From NCBI GenBank assembly GCA_030041045.1, contig JASHOQ010000089.1, forward strand, positions 1 to 37,002: a stretch of DNA of 37,002 bases, given 5' to 3'. Of this stretch, positions 23,701 through 31,353 are shown in pieces. The first letter of the stretch is position 1; each line of letters starts with the position of its first letter. The notes beneath the pieces were generated by a model. It did no database searches. It was not told the DNA's origin and saw only the letters and a list, made by a program, of their open reading frames with translations. The position numbers and the translations under genes are program-made. This DNA is from Acidobacteriaceae bacterium. GTDB lineage: Bacteria > Acidobacteriota > Terriglobia > Terriglobales > Acidobacteriaceae.

Positions 23701-25609
23701 TGTTGCTGTTGGTGGGGTCGATGGCCACCGTGCCGCCGTAGCCGCTCAGGATCTGCGGCCAATCGGCTGTGGCCGTGGTGCTCTTCACGCCCGCGGTTCC
23801 ATTCACGCCCAGCCCGGCCAGCATGGCGTAAGGCGTCACCGGAACCGGGGAAAGACTCACCACCTCGGCCAGCGAACCGAGGCTGCCGTTCAGGTTCTGG
23901 AAGTGCGTGGAGTCCGACGCGGAACACGGCTCGCCGGTTTCGCCGATCGCGTCGAGCGAGCTCCACAGCCCGCTGTCATTGCCCAGGAAAACCTCGAGCG
24001 GATTGGCCGCGTTCCAGGCAATAGCATGCTGGTACGCACCCACCTGCGCGCTCATGCAGGTGGCGGCGTTGGTGGTGTTGCGCCAGGCGCAGCCCGCGGC
24101 CAGGCTGCACTTCCACAGGTCGTTGTCGCCGGCCAGCAGCAGCGTGTCCTGCGCGGAGGGAACGGCCGCTAGCGCCAGGTTGTAATTGCCGTCGGCAATG
24201 GTCACCGGTCCCTCGATGGTGCTCGCTTCGAGCGCGGCCGTGCTCCACTGCTGCGCAAAGCTGATGGCCGCATTGCCGCACGCACTCCCGCTCAGGCTGC
24301 ACTGGTCCTGCCACAGCCCCTGGTCCTGGTTGTTCCCGTCCACCGTCCACGCAAAGGTATCGCCGGTCACGGGATTGATCGCCAGCGCGCCGCGGAAGAT
24401 GGGGCAGGCGATCGAGCCGGTGGTGCCCAGATTGTTGGGGCAGAGCTGCGTGCTCAGGCCGCTGCCGGGTTGCGCGGCCAGCCGGGTCCAGGTCACGCCG
24501 TCCGGCGAAGTGTAGTATCCGTGGTAGCGCACCGCGGCCACAAAAATCTGCCGCACCGGATTCCAAACCACCGTCGTGGCCGCATTGCCGTCGGGTTCGG
24601 CAAAGGCGTCGAGTGGTCCCTGCACGTCCTCGCCGTTTCCATCGGTAATGGCCGCCAGGTGCCAGGTCGCGCCGCTGTCCGTCGAGTAGTAGAGCCCCTC
24701 GTAGCTCAGGTTCGACTGCTCCGGATCCACCACCGTGGCTTCGTACGCCTGGGAAACCGCGGCCACCACCGTCGACGGGCTCGCCGTGCTCCACGCAAAG
24801 CCGGCGAAGCCCTCGCCGACAAAGCTGAAGTCCTGCCCGCTCAGGCCGTCCTCGGCGTCGTGCGTCTCCTGGATCAGCGTCCACGTCGTGCCGTCATCGG
24901 TGGAGCGCAGGATGCCGGCGCCGTAGTAGGAGTCGAGAACGTCGTTGGGATCGCCGGTGCCGGCCAGGATCACGCCCGTGCCGCCTGGCTGCACCGTGAG
25001 CGCACCAATACTGATGGAGGCGTCATAGGCGCCGGCCAGCGCATTCACTTCGTCGGTGAGCGGGGTAAAGACAATGGTCGACGAATCGGTTGCCGCGGCA
25101 TTGCTCGCGGCCCACACGCCGCCGCCCGTGGTCCCCAGGTAGAGATGATTGCCGGTCGCGTCCGAGGGATCGAGCGCCAGCGCGGCCACGCGCCCCGTCA
25201 CCAGCCCGTAGCTCGACGTGAGCACCGCCGTGGGTCCCAGCGGCTGCCAGGTAGCCGTTCCAAGCGCCGTGCCGCCGGTCTGTGCGGGCGTGGCCGTTCC
25301 CTGGGCGCGCATGGCCTGCCGCCGCAGCGCCAGACGCCGCTGGTCCGGCTTCCAGCCGCGCTCGGCCAGGAACCGCCGGGCTGCAGCCACGCGCGGCGGA
25401 ACGGCAGCCTCTTTCTGCGCACGCGCCGACGCAACCGCGGAGCGCGGCGCCTGCGCCTTCAGCCAGGGAGAGCCCTGCAGAAGCGTGGCTGCGGCCAGAA
25501 CCAGAGTGACCCGGAAGGCCGCCGAAGCTCCCCGCCGCATGACGCGGGCGCTTCGCACCGGCCCGTTTTCAATCGTTGTCCCAGCGGCGATGGTCGCGCG
25601 CACCCGCAT
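20696..25609 (-). CDS. Giant secreted protein: BNR/propeller repeats plus five choice-of-anchor D (ASH) repeats
   Basis: 1637 residues. A signal peptide is followed by about 850 residues of sialidase/Vps10-like propeller repeats (TDDGTTWTL, STDSGATWHLA, YYTSPDGVTWTRL, STDGGAQWTDIM; Asp-box-like). Five tandem immunoglobulin-like repeats of about 100 residues follow (about 950-1450), each with an SLTFPxxxxG...QTVTxxNxG...C...C.xxVxFxPTxxGxxxGxLxI pattern of the choice-of-anchor D/ASPM-SPD2-Hydin type. A last beta domain leads to a hydrophobic stretch (LPLVCGLLLLPLALLRRRAA), a second hydrophobic stretch, a Cys-Ser-Gly-rich spacer and a short beta tail. This looks like an anchored surface protein; function unknown. 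ATG 25609 is listed; ATG 25540 (MRRGASAAFRVTLVLAAATL) gives a cleaner signal peptide. Confidence 0.85.
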   Translation of the reverse strand: MRVRATIAAGTTIENGPVRSARVMRRGASAAFRVTLVLAAATLLQGSPWLKAQAPRSAVASARAQKEAAVPPRVAAARRFLAERGWKPDQRRLALRRQAMRAQGTATPAQTGGTALGTATWQPLGPTAVLTSSYGLVTGRVAALALDPSDATGNHLYLGTTGGGVWAASNAAATDSSTIVFTPLTDEVNALAGAYDASISIGALTVQPGGTGVILAGTGDPNDVLDSYYGAGILRSTDDGTTWTLIQETHDAEDGLSGQDFSFVGEGFAGFAWSTASPSTVVAAVSQAYEATVVDPEQSNLSYEGLYYSTDSGATWHLAAITDGNGEDVQGPLDAFAEPDGNAATTVVWNPVRQIFVAAVRYHGYYTSPDGVTWTRLAAQPGSGLSTQLCPNNLGTTGSIACPIFRGALAINPVTGDTFAWTVDGNNQDQGLWQDQCSLSGSACGNAAISFAQQWSTAALEASTIEGPVTIADGNYNLALAAVPSAQDTLLLAGDNDLWKCSLAAGCAWRNTTNAATCMSAQVGAYQHAIAWNAANPLEVFLGNDSGLWSSLDAIGETGEPCSASDSTHFQNLNGSLGSLAEVVSLSPVPVTPYAMLAGLGVNGTAGVKSTTATADWPQILSGYGGTVAIDPTNSNNWYVNDQAGVSIYLCSQTAACTPADFGSSPVVTDADVNLPQGEMPVPAPFLVDPLDPTQLLIATCQLWRGPANGVGWSASNAVTPILDSGASNAQCSGDALIRSISALPLASGSEIIYLGMYGSGDFGANLPGHVLSVFLNPSSGAAPVVTDLTLDPVVNDPVALNYYGLDISSVYADPHDGTGNTVYVTVEGMPTPDEGVQTIYQSTDGGAQWTDIMANLPAAPANSIAVDPENSSVVYLATDQGVYFTANVSSCAQLPYVCWSPFGTGLPDAPAVALSAAPSAQVLVAATYGRGIWQTPLWSAGTGLATATVTPASLTFPSQTVGNASAVQTVTLENTGAVALAPTSISVMGSFTEVDDCAGAQVPANGSCAIQVAFVPTIAGAQTGQIVIDANVYGGQITVNLTGSATAAGAVSVSPDEVNFGSEAVGGTSLPLSVTVGNSSASAVPITGVTVSAPFVLAGNACGTVSLGANADCQMQVGFAPTQPGPATGSLTLTDGAGTQTVELTGVGLSAPTDTLNATSLTFPTTATGQLSAAQSVTLTNSGGEPLESIAVSITGGFNLTNGCTTQLGANSSCTIAVQFAPTQTGSVNGTLTVGDALRMQTVSLSGTGAAPAAISVSPSSLTFLNQQPGVASTPQTVTVTNSGGVAMANVGFAITGPAAASYSIAGTTCGATLNAQANCTVQIVFTPAGAGPIDAALAISSSTPGVVAVSVPLNGTGQLSTGFTVNPAQVVFANPVGVGQTSAAQTVTITNATGYAISSLTLAAGAPFTLSANACMGALAAGASCTASVAFAPTATGPATGALTITSSSVATTTTVPLSGSGFSFTVAASGAGGLNVVAGQTADFPLVITPSGAQITFSFACGTLPANASCSFNPGTETLGSGVQGNLTVEVATGEATASTRERVPGDGGALPLVCGLLLLPLALLRRRAAFLAALVLVVLLAGVSSCTSSSGGTGGTPPDEQGSSLTPPGTYTIPVTISADGMSQMIDLTLTVD

Positions 25610-25629
25610 CCCGAAACCGGCCTTTCCAA

Positions 25630-25650
25630 TTCATGAAGAACGTTCATGAA
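25630..25650. promoter_or_regulatory. Nested palindromes upstream of the giant protein gene
   Basis: TTCATGAA occurs twice 13 bp apart (25630-25637 and 25643-25650), and the bases between complete GAACGTTC (25638-25645), a third palindrome. The whole 21-bp block is nearly symmetric. It lies 20 nt upstream of ATG 25609, inside the predicted leader, and looks like a site for a dimeric regulator or a small cruciform. Confidence 0.4.
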
Positions 25651-25733
25651 AAGCTTCCAATGGGGATCGCCGCGGAATCGAGCGGATTTCGCCAGGGGGA
25701 AGGCACAAGTTTCCGGGATTGAAATTGTGACCC

Positions 25734-25762
25734 ATTATAGGACAGCTTTGGTTTGCGGGGAA
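25734..25762 (-). promoter_or_regulatory. Candidate promoter of the giant protein gene
   Basis: A perfect TATAAT on the minus strand (25734-25739) has a weak TTCCCC (25757-25762) 17 bp upstream. It lies downstream of the respiratory-operon terminator and about 125 nt before ATG 25609. Confidence 0.45.
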
Positions 25763-25803
25763 TAAGTTTCCTCTAACTAAAATTCCCCATCCTGCCGGCC
25801 AGC

Positions 25804-25828
25804 AAAAAGGCCGCCCCGGGGCGGCCTT
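25804..25828 (-). terminator. Intrinsic terminator of the ACIII/caa3 operon
   Basis: On the minus strand a perfect 9-bp stem AAGGCCGCC / GGCGGCCTT with a CCGG loop is followed by TTTTT. It lies 45 nt past the last gene of the operon (ctaF), with heptad tract C in between. Confidence 0.9.
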
Positions 25829-25870
25829 CCCTGATCGCTGAAACCTGACACCTGATCCCTGACCCCTGTC
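25829..25870 (-). repeat. Heptad tract C, between ctaF and its terminator
   Basis: Starting 3 nt after the ctaF stop codon, the minus strand reads GACAGGGG then units TCAGGGA, TCAGGTG, TCAGGTT, TCAGCGA, TCAGGGA: a degenerate 7-bp TCAGNNN repeat, about six units. The same TCAGNNN family occurs in tract E at the actD/actE junction. Confidence 0.8.
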
Positions 25871-25873
25871 TTT

Positions 25874-26230
25874 CTACCACCGTCCCCAGGCGCGGCTCAT
25901 GTAATCGGCCAAGGTCATGCTGATCAGTCCGAGGAAGATGAAGAAGCCGCTGATCACGGTCAGCTTGGTCAACTTGGGGCTGTACTTGACGTGCATGAAG
26001 AAGAGCACCACCAGGGTCATTTTGGTGCAGGCGATGGCCAGGGCGACCACCGGATTCCAGAACAGGGTCAGACTCCCGGTGATGTGCCACTCGCCCAGAT
26101 CCTTGTACGACGCCAGTACGGTCAGGCCGGTGAAGGCCAGCAGGCACAGCAGGATGGTGAGGTAGACGAGCGGGCTGACGATATGGTGCTCGTCCTCATG
26201 CCCGGCGTGCTGTTGGTTCTGTTCGCTCAT
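25874..26230 (-). CDS. ctaF: Cytochrome c oxidase subunit IV (prokaryotic COX4 type)
   Basis: 118 residues with three membrane helices: SPLVYLTILLCLLAFTGLTV, WNPVVALAIACTKMTLVVLF and KLTVISGFFIFLGLISMTLA. The His-rich start (HAGHEDEHHIVSP) and the FFMHVKYSPKLTKL motif are typical of the small caa3-type subunit IV. It is a structural subunit of the terminal oxidase. ATG 26230 is preceded by GAGGAG at 9 nt; the earlier in-frame start at 26260 is less likely. It is the last gene of the respiratory operon. Confidence 0.88.
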   Translation of the reverse strand: MSEQNQQHAGHEDEHHIVSPLVYLTILLCLLAFTGLTVLASYKDLGEWHITGSLTLFWNPVVALAIACTKMTLVVLFFMHVKYSPKLTKLTVISGFFIFLGLISMTLADYMSRAWGRW

Positions 26231-26256
26231 GACGGCGTTCTCCTCAAGAATCCTGG

Positions 26257-27033
26257 TCAACTATTGGGAAATCTGCTGATCAGGTAGAGCAGCGGGAACA
26301 GGAAGATCCAGATGATATCGACGAAGTGCCAGTAAAGGCCGAAGTTCTCCACGTACGTGACGTGGCCGGTGGTGTAGGCCCCCTGGCGCGCCCGGATAAT
26401 CATGAAAGTGAGGATGGAGATGCCGATGATCATGTGCAGGGCATGCATGCCGGTCATGGCGAAGTAGAGAAAGAAGTACATCTCCGCCTTCTGGGCCATT
26501 TCGGGCGCAAGCGGCTTGTCGCCCGGATAGTCCTTATGCACTTCGGGGTCGGAAGCGGGATTGAGGAACGAGGAATCGCTCCAGTTCAACCCGGGGACGT
26601 GGTGTTTGACCCACTTCTCGTGATACTCGATGGTCTTGATGCCCAGGAAGGCCATGCCCAGAATCCAGGTGAGGGAGAGGAAGAGGAGGAGCATTCCCTT
26701 CTTGCGCATCTCCGCCGACCACACGCCCATGGCCATGGTGAAGCTGGAGATAATGAGCACAGCGGTGTTGGCCGTGCCCCAGCCGATGTTCAACTGGTGC
26801 GACCCCTCGACAAAGGCCGGGTAATACCAGTTGCGCATGATCAGGTAGGAGGCGAACAGGCCGCCGAAGAACATGACTTCCGTGAGCAGGAAGAGCCACA
26901 TGGCAAAGTTGGTGGCATCGAACTGCTGGCCCACAGTCTCAAAGTGATGCCGCTGGTAGGGCGGGTGCTCGCCAGGGTGCGGATGGGCGGCCTCCGCCGC
27001 TGCGCCCCGCGCAATCGCCGTGCTGTCAGACAC
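26257..27033 (-). CDS. ctaE: Cytochrome c oxidase subunit III
   Basis: 258 residues, seven predicted helices. Signatures are [40 protein letters not shown] and the C-terminal [20 protein letters not shown]. Subunit III stabilises the catalytic core and supports proton uptake. The start is GTG 27033, overlapping the end of ctaD by 8 nt with AGAGG 6 nt upstream, so it is translationally coupled to ctaD. The His-rich N-terminus ([17 protein letters not shown]) is typical of this branch. Confidence 0.95.
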   Translation of the reverse strand: MSDSTAIARGAAAEAAHPHPGEHPPYQRHHFETVGQQFDATNFAMWLFLLTEVMFFGGLFASYLIMRNWYYPAFVEGSHQLNIGWGTANTAVLIISSFTMAMGVWSAEMRKKGMLLLFLSLTWILGMAFLGIKTIEYHEKWVKHHVPGLNWSDSSFLNPASDPEVHKDYPGDKPLAPEMAQKAEMYFFLYFAMTGMHALHMIIGISILTFMIIRARQGAYTTGHVTYVENFGLYWHFVDIIWIFLFPLLYLISRFPNS

Positions 27034-28690
27034 TGGCTACCTCTTTCCGTTGCTGGCGTTCCAGCCACTCGTAGTCGTAGGCTTCGTGATCCATGATGGG
27101 AATCTCGGGGAAGTTTTCGGTCAGCGGCGGCGACTGCGTCTGCCACTCGAGGCCCGTTGCCTGCCACGGGTTGTCCCCGGCAATCTCGCCGTATTTGAGA
27201 CTCCACGTCAGGTAGAGAATCGGCAGCAAATAGCCGATGCCCAGCACCGTGGCCCCCGCGGTCGAGAACACGTTCAGCACCTGGAACTCCGGCGGGTAGG
27301 CCGCATAGCGGCGCGGCATGCCCAGCGTGCCCAGGATGAACTGAGGGAAGAAGGTCAGGTTGAAGCCGATGAAAGTGGTCAAGGCAGCCAGTTGCGAAAT
27401 CTTCTCCGGATACATGCGTCCCGTCCACTTCGGCCACCAGAAGTGGATGCCGGCGAGAAACGACATCAGCATGCCGCCCACCATGACGAAGTGGAAGTGG
27501 GCCACGACAAAATAGGTCTCCGTGAGATGGATGTCCGTGCCCGTGGCGCCCAGAAAAACGCCGGTCAGTCCGCCGATGGTAAACAGGCCCATGAAGCCGA
27601 TGGCGTAGAGCATGGGCGTCTCGAAGGTGATGGAGCCTTTATAGAGCGTGAAGGCCCAGTTGTAGATCTTGATGGCCGAAGGCACCGCCACCAGCATGGT
27701 GAGCAGCGAGAACACCAGCGCCGAGTAATTGGAGATGCCCATGATGAACATGTGGTGAGCCCAGACAAAGAAGCCGAAGATGGCGATGGCCACCGAAGAA
27801 AAAGCGACGGCGGTGTAGCCGAAGACGCGCTTGCGGCTGAAGGTGGAAATCACCTCGGAGATCACACCGAAACCGGGCAGAATCATGATGTATACGGCCG
27901 GATGCGAATAGAACCAGAACAGGTGCTGGAACAGCAGCGGATCGCCTCCGTAGGCGGGATCGAAGACGCCGATGTGCACGGTGCGCTCCAAGACCACAAG
28001 CACCAGCGTGATGGCCAGCACCGGCGTGCCCAGCACCATCAGGATCGATGCCGCATAATTCGACCACACAAACAGGGGCAGCCGGAACCAGGTCATGCCC
28101 GGGCAGCGCATCTTGTGGATGGTCACGATAAAGTTCAGTCCGGTAAAGATGGAGCTGAATCCGGCCACGAACACCGACAGCCCCGCCGAGATGACGTGGG
28201 TATTGAGATAGTGCGTGGAGAGCGGCGTGGTGAAGGTCCAGCCCGTATCCACGCCGCCGACGCTCATGGTATAGATCATCATGATGCCGGCGATCACGTA
28301 GAGGTACCAGCTGAGCAGGTTGATCTTGGGCAGCGCCAGGTCCTTGGCTCCCACCATCATGGGCATGAGGAAATTCCCGATGGTGGCCGGCACCGAGGGC
28401 ACCAGAAAGAAGAACACCATGATGAGGCCGTGCATGGAAAACACCTTGTTATAGGTGTCGGCGGCCATCAGGTCGTTTTGCGGCGTGAGCAGCTCCAGGC
28501 GGATGAGTCCGGCGAGAGCCCCGCCGATAAAGAAGAAAAATGTTATGGAGACGAGATAAAGCGTGGCGATGCGCTTGTGGTCGCCGGTCAGCAGCCAGCT
28601 CAGCAGACCATTCTCCTTGGTCAGGAAGTTCATTTTGGGGATGCGGGCCGTGGATTGATCGGGAAGACTGATGATGGTGGCGGCGCTCAT
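27026..28690 (-). CDS. ctaD: Cytochrome c oxidase subunit I, A2-type heme-copper oxidase
   Basis: 554 residues, twelve helices. Metal ligands are all visible: H87 (FSMHG) and H400 for the low-spin heme, H398 (VVAHFHFV) for the high-spin heme, and H263, H312, H313 for CuB; Y267 is the residue cross-linked to H263. The active-site segment reads [18 protein letters not shown]: the D-channel Glu of A1 enzymes is replaced and a Tyr-Ser pair (261-262) is present instead, which defines the A2 subtype found in Rhodothermus and Thermus caa3 oxidases. It reduces O2 to water and pumps protons. ATG 28690 overlaps the ctaC stop (ATGA). Confidence 0.97.
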   Translation of the reverse strand: MSAATIISLPDQSTARIPKMNFLTKENGLLSWLLTGDHKRIATLYLVSITFFFFIGGALAGLIRLELLTPQNDLMAADTYNKVFSMHGLIMVFFFLVPSVPATIGNFLMPMMVGAKDLALPKINLLSWYLYVIAGIMMIYTMSVGGVDTGWTFTTPLSTHYLNTHVISAGLSVFVAGFSSIFTGLNFIVTIHKMRCPGMTWFRLPLFVWSNYAASILMVLGTPVLAITLVLVVLERTVHIGVFDPAYGGDPLLFQHLFWFYSHPAVYIMILPGFGVISEVISTFSRKRVFGYTAVAFSSVAIAIFGFFVWAHHMFIMGISNYSALVFSLLTMLVAVPSAIKIYNWAFTLYKGSITFETPMLYAIGFMGLFTIGGLTGVFLGATGTDIHLTETYFVVAHFHFVMVGGMLMSFLAGIHFWWPKWTGRMYPEKISQLAALTTFIGFNLTFFPQFILGTLGMPRRYAAYPPEFQVLNVFSTAGATVLGIGYLLPILYLTWSLKYGEIAGDNPWQATGLEWQTQSPPLTENFPEIPIMDHEAYDYEWLERQQRKEVASV

Positions 28691-29763
28691 TGTTTAACCT
28701 CCCCCGGCGCGTTGGGGGTGCTCGCTCCCGGCGCCGGTCTGCCCTCGTTATTGGCGGGCAACACGGTGGTGTTCAGGGTTTGTTGAATACGATAATCGGA
28801 GTCGAGGTGCTTCAGATACTCGACCAGCGCGAAGATTCCCTCCTCGCTGACCTGGCCTTGATACGTGGGCATAATCGGCGCGTAACCCTGGGTAATGTGC
28901 TCTGAAGGATTCAGAATCGCCTGGCGCAGATAGGCGTCGTCGACGGTGATCGTCTGTCCGCTGGCCAGCGTGAGATGCGAACCGTAAACCCCCACCAGGT
29001 TGGGACCGCGCGAGCTGGGGCTGGGATTGTGGCAGGCATTGCAGCTCAGGCTGGCAAACAGCCGCTCTCCGTCCTGCGCCAGCGAGTTGCCGCTGGTGGA
29101 GCCTTGCAGCCATTTCCTGAAGTCGTCGGGCGTCATCGCCACCACTTCGCCGATCATCTGCGAGTGGTTGGTGCCGCAGTATTGCGTGCAGAAGAGATGA
29201 TAGGTGCCGGGCTCGGTGGCCTCGAACCACACCGACGTATAACGGCCGGGGATGGCTTCGCGCTTGACACGGAAGGCGGGGATGGAAAAGCTGTGAAACA
29301 CATCCTGCGAGATGATGGTCAACTGCACCGGCCGGCCCGTGGGCACGTGCAGCGCATCGATCTCATGCTGCCCGCCGGGATGCTCCACCTTCCACATCCA
29401 CTGCTTTCCCACCACATAGATGTTCATGGCGTTGGCCGGCGGGGTGTAGATGCGGAAGTAAAGCAGCGCACCCCAGACGAACGTAACCAGAAACAGGCCC
29501 AGGGGAATGATGGTCCAGGTGGCCTCGAGCAGCGTAGATCCCTCGATCTGCGTGGCCACGGGATGGCGTCTCTTGTTGTAGAGAATGGAAAAGCTCACGA
29601 TCAGCAGAACCACCACCGTCAGCCCCACCAGGCTGATGAGCACCATGAAAAAATAGAGCGCATCCATCTCCGGCGCCACTTTCGACGCCTCCGGCGGAAA
29701 CAGCTGGAAGTTCGTCAACCACTTGACGAGAAACTGCCAAAGCACTGGGCTGATGTGGCTCAT
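28687..29763 (-). CDS. ctaC: Cytochrome c oxidase subunit II with fused cytochrome c domain (caa3 type)
   Basis: 358 residues. Two N-terminal helices (about 34-60 and 85-106) lead to a cupredoxin domain with the CuA ligands H157 ([11 protein letters not shown]), C192, C196, H200 and M203 ([12 protein letters not shown]). A C-terminal cytochrome c domain follows (about 225-325) with heme motif CNACH at 241-245 and a candidate Met ligand in [10 protein letters not shown]. The fusion means electrons can enter from ACIII without a soluble cytochrome c. Overlaps ctaD by 4 nt (ATGA). The C-terminal 25 residues are Pro/Ala-rich. Confidence 0.96.
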   Translation of the reverse strand: MSHISPVLWQFLVKWLTNFQLFPPEASKVAPEMDALYFFMVLISLVGLTVVVLLIVSFSILYNKRRHPVATQIEGSTLLEATWTIIPLGLFLVTFVWGALLYFRIYTPPANAMNIYVVGKQWMWKVEHPGGQHEIDALHVPTGRPVQLTIISQDVFHSFSIPAFRVKREAIPGRYTSVWFEATEPGTYHLFCTQYCGTNHSQMIGEVVAMTPDDFRKWLQGSTSGNSLAQDGERLFASLSCNACHNPSPSSRGPNLVGVYGSHLTLASGQTITVDDAYLRQAILNPSEHITQGYAPIMPTYQGQVSEEGIFALVEYLKHLDSDYRIQQTLNTTVLPANNEGRPAPGASTPNAPGEVKQ

Positions 29764-29767
29764 TCCT

Positions 29768-30691
29768 TTATCCGTTCACCTTTTCCCTGTTTCGTCTTTC
29801 GCGCCCGCCGGCCGCATCTCCCTGCCGGTAGTCGCGGCGAAACATCACCGTCATGAATCCTCCCAGCAGCACCATGGTCAAGAGCCCGCCCAGCTGCACC
29901 ACCCGCGCCACGATCAGCGAATGCGTGTTGGTCTTGGGATCGTAGTGATAGCAGTAGGTGAGAATGTTGTCCACAGGCGAACCGATGCGGTTCGACGAGG
30001 CCTCGTCCAGGCCGAGCAGCAGATCCTTGGGCGAGTATTCGACTCCCATGTAGTACTGCGCGAGCTTGCCCTCCGGCGTCACAATCTGGATGGAGCTGGC
30101 GTGCGCAAATTGCGTCAGCTTCCCGTCCGGCCCCGGTATCTTCACGTAGCGGAAGCCCACGGCGCGCGTCAACGCGTCGATATTGGCCTGCGTGCCGGTC
30201 ATGAAATGCCAGCCGTCGGCGGTCTCCGGATGGCCATAGCGTTTCAGGTAGGTCTGCTTCCGGGCCGCGGCCAGGGCCGTGCCCTCCGTGGGATCGATGC
30301 TGATCACGATGACGTCGAAGTCCTTGCCGGGAACGAAGCGCACCATCTCAAGCGCGCTGGTAAGGCCGTTCAGCTCTTCCGAGCAAAGCATGGGGCACTG
30401 GTAGTAGACCAGCGCCAGAATCGCCGGCTTTTTGCCGAAATACGCGCTCAGCGGAACCTGGTTGCCTGTGTCGTCGGTAAAAACAAGGTTGAGCGGCAAC
30501 TGCGTATTCAGGTGCTGATCGACGCCCACGCCGTTCAGCACCGAAGGCTGGCTGTTCGCCTCACCCTCCGACTTGTCGCCGTAGCTCGAGACCTGCGCCA
30601 CGGCAGGCGGCAAGGCCAGCAGGAGCGCAAGCGCGCACGCGAGCACCACTGCCGCCCCGCGCCTACCCCCGACCTGGCTCACTCGCTTCAT
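29768..30691 (-). CDS. SCO1/SenC-family copper chaperone with C-terminal membrane helix
   Basis: 307 residues. A signal sequence (about 1-33) is followed by a thioredoxin-fold domain with the copper-binding CPMLC (C99, C103) in ALVYYQCPMLCSEELNGL, and a probable third ligand His in FAHASSIQIVTPEGKLAQYY. A C-terminal helix (LGGLLTMVLLGGFMTVMF) anchors it to the membrane, ending in basic residues. SCO proteins deliver copper or reduce cysteines at CuA, here in the adjacent CtaC. ATG 30691 is directly preceded by a heptad tract whose TAGGGA sits where the ribosome site should be. Four nt separate it from ctaC. Confidence 0.93.
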   Translation of the reverse strand: MKRVSQVGGRRGAAVVLACALALLLALPPAVAQVSSYGDKSEGEANSQPSVLNGVGVDQHLNTQLPLNLVFTDDTGNQVPLSAYFGKKPAILALVYYQCPMLCSEELNGLTSALEMVRFVPGKDFDVIVISIDPTEGTALAAARKQTYLKRYGHPETADGWHFMTGTQANIDALTRAVGFRYVKIPGPDGKLTQFAHASSIQIVTPEGKLAQYYMGVEYSPKDLLLGLDEASSNRIGSPVDNILTYCYHYDPKTNTHSLIVARVVQLGGLLTMVLLGGFMTVMFRRDYRQGDAAGGRERRNREKVNG

Positions 30692-30710
30692 TCCCTATTC
30701 CCTACTCCCT
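30692..30710 (-). repeat. Short heptad tract D, directly upstream of the SCO gene
   Basis: On the minus strand AGGGAGTAGGGAATAGGGA ends exactly at the SCO ATG: nearly three TAGGGAN units. It starts about 10 nt after the stop of the preceding gene, so it fills the junction and supplies the only purine-rich ribosome-binding sequence for SCO. Confidence 0.75.
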
Positions 30711-30720
30711 CGTCCACCGC

Positions 30721-31353
30721 TCACTGCGCCCCTTGCGCTGCCTTCTCCGCCTGCTCCGCCGTCTCGTTCTGCTCAAAGGCGGTGCGCGCAAATCCATTGG
30801 TCAAAGGCATGGTCACCACGGGACGGTTGTCGCCGGTCATGGGCGGCTGCACCACGGCTGCGGGCGCCACCGGCAATCCCTTCTCGGCGATGATCTGCAT
30901 TGCCCGCTCGATGGGGATTCTCACGATTCCCTTCGATTGATCCACCCAGGTGTAATGGTCGAGCAGAATGTCCTCCCGCGCGTGCAGGTCGGCGATGTCC
31001 CGGTCGCCATCGTCCAATAGCAGCCGCGGCGTGGGAAAGCTCTGGGTAATCTGCGCCATCTTGTTCTGCATCTCCGGGTCCGAGGGCATGTCGCCCAGCT
31101 GGCGGATGTCGACCGTCCTAGTCCACTTGTTGTTGGGCCCATCCTCCCGGTTCAGGTGCGCATTCAGGAGCTTGCCGATCCCGTAGCAGGTAAACGCCGT
31201 CACCGCAACAAAGATGCCCATGGCAAGCAGGAACACAAGGATGCCCGTGACCCCGACGTCGGTCCGCTCGTAGAGCAGCGAGGCGTCGATCTCTTCCTTC
31301 TTGTGGCCTTCCGGCCCATGTCCGCTCGATGTGGGTCCGTTATGCGTGGGCAT
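30721..31353 (-). CDS. Uncharacterised membrane protein of the ACIII operon, 210 residues
   Basis: A hydrophilic N-terminus, one membrane helix (about 32-58, VGVTGILVFLLAMGIFVAVT) and a soluble domain. The conserved-looking part is about 120-165: REDILLDHYTWVDQSKGIVR then IPIERAMQIIAEKGLPVAP. The tail is low-complexity (EQNETAEQAEKAAQGAQ). There are no heme-binding CxxCH motifs. Overlaps actF by 14 nt, so it is tightly coupled to it, and precedes SCO. I recall similar 'YxWVD..GIVRIPI.RAM' proteins beside acidobacterial respiratory operons but cannot name a family. An assembly or accessory subunit role in ACIII or the oxidase is inferred only from position. Confidence 0.8.
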   Translation of the reverse strand: MPTHNGPTSSGHGPEGHKKEEIDASLLYERTDVGVTGILVFLLAMGIFVAVTAFTCYGIGKLLNAHLNREDGPNNKWTRTVDIRQLGDMPSDPEMQNKMAQITQSFPTPRLLLDDGDRDIADLHAREDILLDHYTWVDQSKGIVRIPIERAMQIIAEKGLPVAPAAVVQPPMTGDNRPVVTMPLTNGFARTAFEQNETAEQAEKAAQGAQ

